From assembly GCF_014281965.1 (NCBI RefSeq), contig NZ_JACFTB010000002.1, forward strand, positions 496,001 through 560,000: 64,000 bases of DNA, read 5' to 3'. Origin of the DNA: Rhodococcus sp. BP22. GTDB taxonomy: Bacteria; Actinomycetota; Actinomycetes; Mycobacteriales; Mycobacteriaceae. Shown one piece after another: positions 60,942 through 64,000 of this stretch. The position numbers and the translations under genes are program-made. Positions within the stretch are counted from its first letter, which is position 1; the number at the start of each line of letters is the position of its first letter. The notes beneath the pieces are model-generated. The model worked only from the letters and a program-made list of their open reading frames with translations, searched no databases and had not been told where the DNA came from.

Positions 60942-61931
60942 TTACTGCACTCGTAGGATCACCTTGCCGATGGTGTCTTCGGCGTCGAGCATTCGATGTC
61001 CCAGGGCCGCATCGGTAATCGGAATTTCGGCGTGGATGATAGGACTGATCTGTCCCTCGCTGATCATCGGCCACAGGCGAGCGGTCATGTCCGAGACGAT
61101 GTTCGCTTTGCTCGACGGTCCGGTTTCGGGTCTGCCGCGTAATCCGGCGGCGTGGATGGTTCCGCGTTTGCCGAGGAGTGCGCCGAAGTTCAACTCACCT
61201 TTGACTCCGCCCTGCATTCCGATAGTGATGAGGGTGCCATCCATCGCGAGCGCATTCACGTTGGGCTGCAAGTACTTTGCACCCATGTTGTCGAGGATGA
61301 GATCGGCACCGTGGCCGTCGGTTTCGGACCGCAACACCTCGACGAAATCTTGGTTCTTGTAGTCGATGGTGATGTCTGCACCGAGAGTTCTACAGAAGTC
61401 GAGTTTGTATGTCGAGCCGGCCGTGACTGCGACGGTGACGCCGAATGCCTTTGCTACCTGGATGGCATGCGTGCCGATTCCGCTACCGCCGCCGTGGATC
61501 AACAGGACCTGTCCGGATCGCATGCCGCCGTACATGACGAGATTCGACCAGACAGTCGACGCCACCTCCGGAAGTGCCGCTGCCGCATGCAAATCTAGTT
61601 CACCGGGAATGGGGAACAGCTGAGCGGACGGCACGACGACCTGTTCGGCGTAACCGCCACCGGCGAGTAAGGCGCACACACGGTCGCCGACCTTCCAGTC
61701 GTGGACACCTTCGCCGAGCTCGGAAATCACGCCCGAACATTCGAGCCCCATAATCTCGCTCGCACCGGGAGGCGGTGGGTAGTTACCTTGCCGCTGCATG
61801 AGATCGGCGCGGTTGATCGCGGTAGCAGCGACGTCGACGACGACTTGGCCACGGCCTGGGTGCGGATCGGGGACCTCGGTCCACTCCATGACGTCGGGGG
61901 ACCCGAACTCGGTCAGTGTGATTGCGTGCAT
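60942..61931 (-). CDS. NAD(P)H:quinone oxidoreductase, zinc-independent MDR family
   Basis: The 329-residue protein starts at ATG 61931. It shows ITLTEFGSPDVMEWTEV, INRADLMQRQGNYPPPPGAS (PIG3/QOR motif), GLECSGVISELG, IHGGGSGIGTHAIQVAKA (nucleotide-binding) and LDNMGAKYLQPN. No structural zinc ligands are present. It reduces quinones with NADPH. Convergent with the aminotransferase-like gene and divergent from a MarR regulator. The position matches Rv3777. Confidence 0.9.
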   Translation of the reverse strand: MHAITLTEFGSPDVMEWTEVPDPHPGRGQVVVDVAATAINRADLMQRQGNYPPPPGASEIMGLECSGVISELGEGVHDWKVGDRVCALLAGGGYAEQVVVPSAQLFPIPGELDLHAAAALPEVASTVWSNLVMYGGMRSGQVLLIHGGGSGIGTHAIQVAKAFGVTVAVTAGSTYKLDFCRTLGADITIDYKNQDFVEVLRSETDGHGADLILDNMGAKYLQPNVNALAMDGTLITIGMQGGVKGELNFGALLGKRGTIHAAGLRGRPETGPSSKANIVSDMTARLWPMISEGQISPIIHAEIPITDAALGHRMLDAEDTIGKVILRVQ

Positions 61932-62044
61932 GGCTCCCAGCGTAGGCGTGGCGGCGCAGCCACATTCAACGTCCCAGCTGTGTGCAATTCCGGCATGTTT
62001 TCGGCAAACGTTGTCAGGACAAATCGGACATCAATGGCAGGGAT

Positions 62045-62061
62045 CTACTAACCGGTAGCAG
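62045..62061 (+). promoter_or_regulatory. Candidate MarR operator
   Basis: A near-palindrome CTACTA-ACCGG-TAGCAG lies in the 150-bp gap between the divergent qor-like and MarR genes, about 20 bp upstream of the MarR start. The location fits autoregulation plus control of the oxidoreductase. One arm position mismatches. Confidence 0.3.
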
Positions 62062-62081
62062 TCCTTGCCTAATATGGTCGG

Positions 62082-62582
62082 GTGACGGCCGAAAGATCCT
62101 TTGGTCCAGGGGGGGACCCGCAGTGGCTCGATGCTGCGGAAATGAGAGCGTGGCGCGCCTATGTAGACGGCGGCCAACGATTGATGGGGGTACTCAACAA
62201 AGATTTGCAGGACGCACATGGCCTGACGATGGCGGAATACCGGATTTTGGTGATGCTGTCCGAATCAACGGACGGATCAGTACGTATGAGCGATCTCGCC
62301 GACGGCGTCCTGTCCTCGCGTAGCCGGTTGACCCACCAGATTCGCCGGATGGAAGGCGACGGGATGGTCTTGCGGAACACCTGCGCCGACGACGGCAGAG
62401 GCGTGCTTGCCGCCATCACCGACGAAGGCGCCCGAAGGCTCGCTGAAGCAGCTCCCACACATGTGTCGAGCGTCCGGAAGCATCTGGTCGATCTGCTGAC
62501 ACGGCGGCAGCTGATGGCGCTCGGCGACATCTTCGAGGAGGTAGACGCGGCGATGGGCGAGTCGGAGGTCCAGGCACGCTGA
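62082..62582 (+). CDS. MarR-family transcriptional regulator
   Basis: The 166-residue protein starts at GTG 62082. It has a helical dimerisation N-terminus, then the winged helix (LTMAEYRILVMLSESTDG, VRMSDLADGVLSSRSRLTHQIRRME in parts) and the wing with ADDGRGVLAAITDEG, matching the DxR signature (here DDGRG). It probably senses a redox-active or phenolic ligand and may control the divergent quinone oxidoreductase. A terminator-like hairpin follows. Confidence 0.9.
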   Translation: MTAERSFGPGGDPQWLDAAEMRAWRAYVDGGQRLMGVLNKDLQDAHGLTMAEYRILVMLSESTDGSVRMSDLADGVLSSRSRLTHQIRRMEGDGMVLRNTCADDGRGVLAAITDEGARRLAEAAPTHVSSVRKHLVDLLTRRQLMALGDIFEEVDAAMGESEVQAR

Positions 62583-62594
62583 CCGACCGCGATT

Positions 62595-62618
62595 CGCCCC
62601 GCGGCGCACGGGGCGTTT
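62595..62618 (+). terminator. Terminator after the MarR gene
   Basis: CGCCCCG (62595-62601) pairs with CGGGGCG (62609-62615) over a seven-base loop, followed by TTT. It lies 12 bp past the MarR stop and 13 bp before the tRNA. Confidence 0.65.
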
Positions 62619-62630
62619 AGTATCTTCTAC

Positions 62631-62720
62631 GGAAGCGTGGCAGAGCGGCCCAATGCACTCGCCTTGAAAGCGAGAGACGTGTAAAAGCGTCCGGGGGTTC
62701 AAATCCCTCCGCTTCCGCCA
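62631..62720 (+). tRNA. tRNA-Ser (anticodon UGA)
   Basis: A 90-base class II tRNA: acceptor arms GGAAGCG (62631-62637) and CGCTTCC (62710-62716), discriminator G, encoded CCA at 62718-62720. The anticodon stem CTCGC/GCGAG encloses the loop CTTGAAA with anticodon TGA at 62665-62667. There is a long variable arm and the T-loop GTTCAAATC. The serine identity follows from anticodon and long variable arm. Confidence 0.96.
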
Positions 62721-62722
62721 CG

Positions 62723-62765
62723 AAGGCCCTGATCTCACCAGTCGGTGTAGGTTAGGGCCTTTCTT
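62723..62765 (+). terminator. Terminator after tRNA-Ser
   Basis: AAGGCCCT (62723-62730) pairs with AGGGCCTT (62754-62761), followed by TCTTC. The loop is long (23 bases), so efficiency is uncertain. Confidence 0.55.
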
Positions 62766-62769
62766 CTGC

Positions 62770-63067
62770 GTTGGGGTGGGCCAGACTCGCCCCGTCTGCC
62801 CACACTTTGCCCACACGCTGCGCTGAAACTGCACGATCGAGGGCGTCCCAACAGCCTCGAGGTCGTGGCCGAAGAGGTCTGCGTACACGTCGAGAACGCC
62901 GGCACCGGTACTGCTCGCGACTTGTGGGACTTCGGAGTGCCGACGTCCATCACGTTGTCGACCTGTACCGCATTGTCGACGACATTCAGTCTCTTACGGA
63001 GCAGATCGAAGTGGCGGACTCGGAGCCCGATCGCTTCGCCCCAGGGAGACCGCAGTACGACAGGTCG
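62770..63067 (-). pseudogene. Remnant of a tyrosine-recombinase phage integrase
   Basis: Reading leftward from about 63067, one frame gives RPVVLRSPWGEAIGLRVRHF, then LRKRLNVVDNAVQVDNV and VGTPKSHKSRAVPVPAF, clear integrase sequence from the start of the catalytic domain. At about 62890 the frame shifts to VYADLFGHDLEAVGTPS and WAKCGQTGRVWP, the usual integrase C-terminus. The catalytic core with R-H-R-Y residues between PAF and YADLF is deleted. The 3' end abuts tRNA-Ser, as expected for a tRNA-integrating element. Non-functional. Confidence 0.75.
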
Positions 63068-63602
63068 AGGTGGCGGACTCGGTGCTGTCCGGAACTGGCC
63101 GCTAGTTCGGCGACTTGAGTGTGTCAGGTAGACGTGTGTCTTGCGTTGTCCACGCTCTGAGGCACGCGACTGCCCGTTCTTGGATTGGCCCAGGCTCCAA
63201 CGTCTTGCCTGGCCCCACGCTTGTGGCGATCACCGAATTCGGTGGGTGTATACCGTCATGATCGCACTTACACAGCGGTACCGACGCACACAATGATCGC
63301 CGCTCCGTCTCGGAACCTAGGTGCACCTGGGGCCGAGGTGTGCGGCTCGGTGTATCGGCCTCGCGGAACGTGGTTTAACGCACTCGGAGAGTTTCACTGG
63401 CTCGGCCGGATCGACGGGTTGTGTTCCAGTTCAGCTAACTCGCGTTGTGATCAGCATGCCCCACTCTGGGCGAACCTAGCTGAACCAACGCCTATATCTG
63501 GCAATCGGCCGTTGGCTTGACGGGAGGGACAACTGCTCAGATCGCATCTAATGTAAAGATATCGATGGAATCAGTCTCACCCGAGAAGTCAGGAGCCAAA
63601 CA
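63068..63602. other. Non-coding or decayed stretch
   Basis: About 530 bases with no ORF of convincing composition on either strand; short readings lack family motifs. It probably represents degraded remains of the element whose integrase lies at 62770-63067. A short duplication, GAAGTGGCGGACTCGG near 63008 and GAGGTGGCGGACTCGG near 63067, is visible at its left edge. AGGAG at 63591-63595 serves the next gene. Confidence 0.5.
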
Positions 63603-63956
63603 TTGGCAAGAGCAGACAACGACCCAGCACAGGCCGAAGCAGACATGCAACGGTTGCAGGCTGAATCCACCAGGGCTGACTCTGCCAGGGACGAAGCGCA
63701 GGAACTCGAAGAACGTCTTGTACGTGACATGGATGCGGCGTCTGCTGCTGGTGATGACGACGAGGTTGCTCGGCTGTCGGAGCAGCATCAGCGAGCAGAG
63801 ATCACACTTCAAGCTGCAGAGGAAGAGTTCGAATCGGCGATGGGTGAGGTCGGTGACGCATACACCTTTTGGTACGAAGAAGACGAAGACGAAGACGAAG
63901 ATGAAGATGAAGACGAAGACGAAGACGAAGACGAAGACGAAGACGAAGAGGATTAA
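63603..63956 (+). CDS. Small acidic coiled-coil protein with Glu-Asp repeat tail
   Basis: The 117-residue protein is read from TTG 63603, supported by AGGAG seven bases upstream. Residues 1-90 are helical and charged with coiled-coil character (ADMQRLQAESTRADSARDEA, HQRAEITLQAAEEEFESA). Residues about 92-117 are almost pure Glu-Asp, encoded by a GAAGAC/GAAGAT hexanucleotide tandem. No family recognised. Such tails can bind basic proteins or metal, which is speculation. The next possible gene starts 26 bp later. Confidence 0.6.
   Translation: MARADNDPAQAEADMQRLQAESTRADSARDEAQELEERLVRDMDAASAAGDDDEVARLSEQHQRAEITLQAAEEEFESAMGEVGDAYTFWYEEDEDEDEDEDEDEDEDEDEDEDEED
63879..63950 (+). repeat. GAAGAC hexanucleotide tandem repeat
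   Basis: About twelve consecutive GAAGAC or GAAGAT units encode the Glu-Asp tail of the preceding protein. The tract is a candidate for length variation that keeps the reading frame, because the unit is six bases. Confidence 0.9.
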
Positions 63957-63982
63957 CCTCGTTCCTGGTCGAGGAGCAGAAA

Positions 63983-64000
63983 ATGAGTAGATTTCCCGAT
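63983..64000 (+). CDS. Possible start of a downstream gene, truncated by window end
   Basis: ATG 63983 is preceded by GAGGAG at a suitable distance and opens MSRFPD before the window ends. Too short to identify; listed only because the ribosome site is good and it would lie in an operon with the acidic protein. Confidence 0.3.

Noticed and set aside
62277-62888. 203-residue minus-strand protein spanning tRNA-Ser
   Set aside because: It reads through the tRNA and the MarR gene antisense; only its first part is the integrase C-terminal remnant.
63185-63520. 111-residue ORF after the integrase relic
   Set aside because: No ribosome site, mixed composition and no family resemblance.
63517-63990. 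157-residue frame ending in a Lys-Thr repeat
   Set aside because: The +1 frame of the GAAGAC repeat; the acidic frame has the ribosome site and coding-like composition upstream of the repeat.

Overview
The window is about 64 kb of high-GC actinobacterial chromosome from a mycolic-acid-containing genus. The best fit is Rhodococcus or a close relative (Nocardia-like). The evidence is a near-complete set of genes for the mycolyl-arabinogalactan cell wall: galactan polymerases, DPA synthesis, arabinosyltransferases, FadD32-Pks13-AccD4, three mycolyltransferases, DprE1/DprE2, dTDP-rhamnose genes and the Wzm/Wzt galactan exporter. The gene order largely matches the Rv3777-Rv3811 region of Mycobacterium tuberculosis, which is recalled here from knowledge of that genome.

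Layout. 1-3.3 kb: a 3'-truncated secreted PGRP-type amidase, divergent from a translationally coupled cobM-cobF pair whose 3' end runs into a 34-bp tandem repeat. 3.35-9.7 kb: the tightly overlapping operon glf, glfT2, PAP2 phosphatase, ubiA, aftB. 9.9-15.9 kb: three Ag85-type mycolyltransferases (the third with LGFP repeats), a DUF732-like lipoprotein and a Culp6-like cutinase. 16.1-25.8 kb: an LLM-class oxidoreductase, then fadD32, pks13 and accD4. 25.8-27.2 kb: an AbiEi-like orphan gene flanked by copies of a dispersed palindromic repeat. 27.2-39.9 kb (minus strand): dprE1, dprE2, aftA, an extra GT-C-like membrane protein, an EmbC-like and an EmbB-like arabinosyltransferase, with no EmbA. 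39.9-45.4 kb: gtrA, rmlC, rmlA, a three-gene secretion-like cassette and rmlB.

45.4-54.5 kb is the accessory part. It holds a lipid-flippase-like membrane protein, an LpxA-like acyltransferase, a DegT-family sugar aminotransferase, a Gfo/Idh/MocA dehydrogenase, a YfhO-like membrane protein, a DPM1-like glycosyltransferase and a second GlfT2-like protein. The acyltransferase, aminotransferase and dehydrogenase together resemble the GnnA/GnnB/LpxA route, which makes N3-acylated UDP-2,3-diaminosugars for lipid A in some Gram-negative bacteria. Finding it in a mycolate bacterium is the most interesting hypothesis in the window.

54.5-62 kb returns to conserved synteny: an AraC regulator, a VOC protein, a methyltransferase, glfT1, wzt, wzm, the proteasome activator bpa, a class V aminotransferase-fold protein without the usual PLP lysine, and a quinone oxidoreductase next to a MarR regulator. 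62.6-64 kb: tRNA-Ser(UGA), a decayed phage integrase in the position expected for an old tRNA attachment site, and a small acidic protein with a hexanucleotide-repeat tail.

The genes fit one assembly line. RmlABC supply rhamnose for the linker. Glf, GlfT1 and GlfT2 build galactan, and Wzm/Wzt export it. UbiA, the PAP2 phosphatase and DprE1/E2 make DPA. AftA, the Embs and AftB add arabinan. FadD32, Pks13 and AccD4 make mycolates, and the Ag85-like enzymes attach them outside the membrane.
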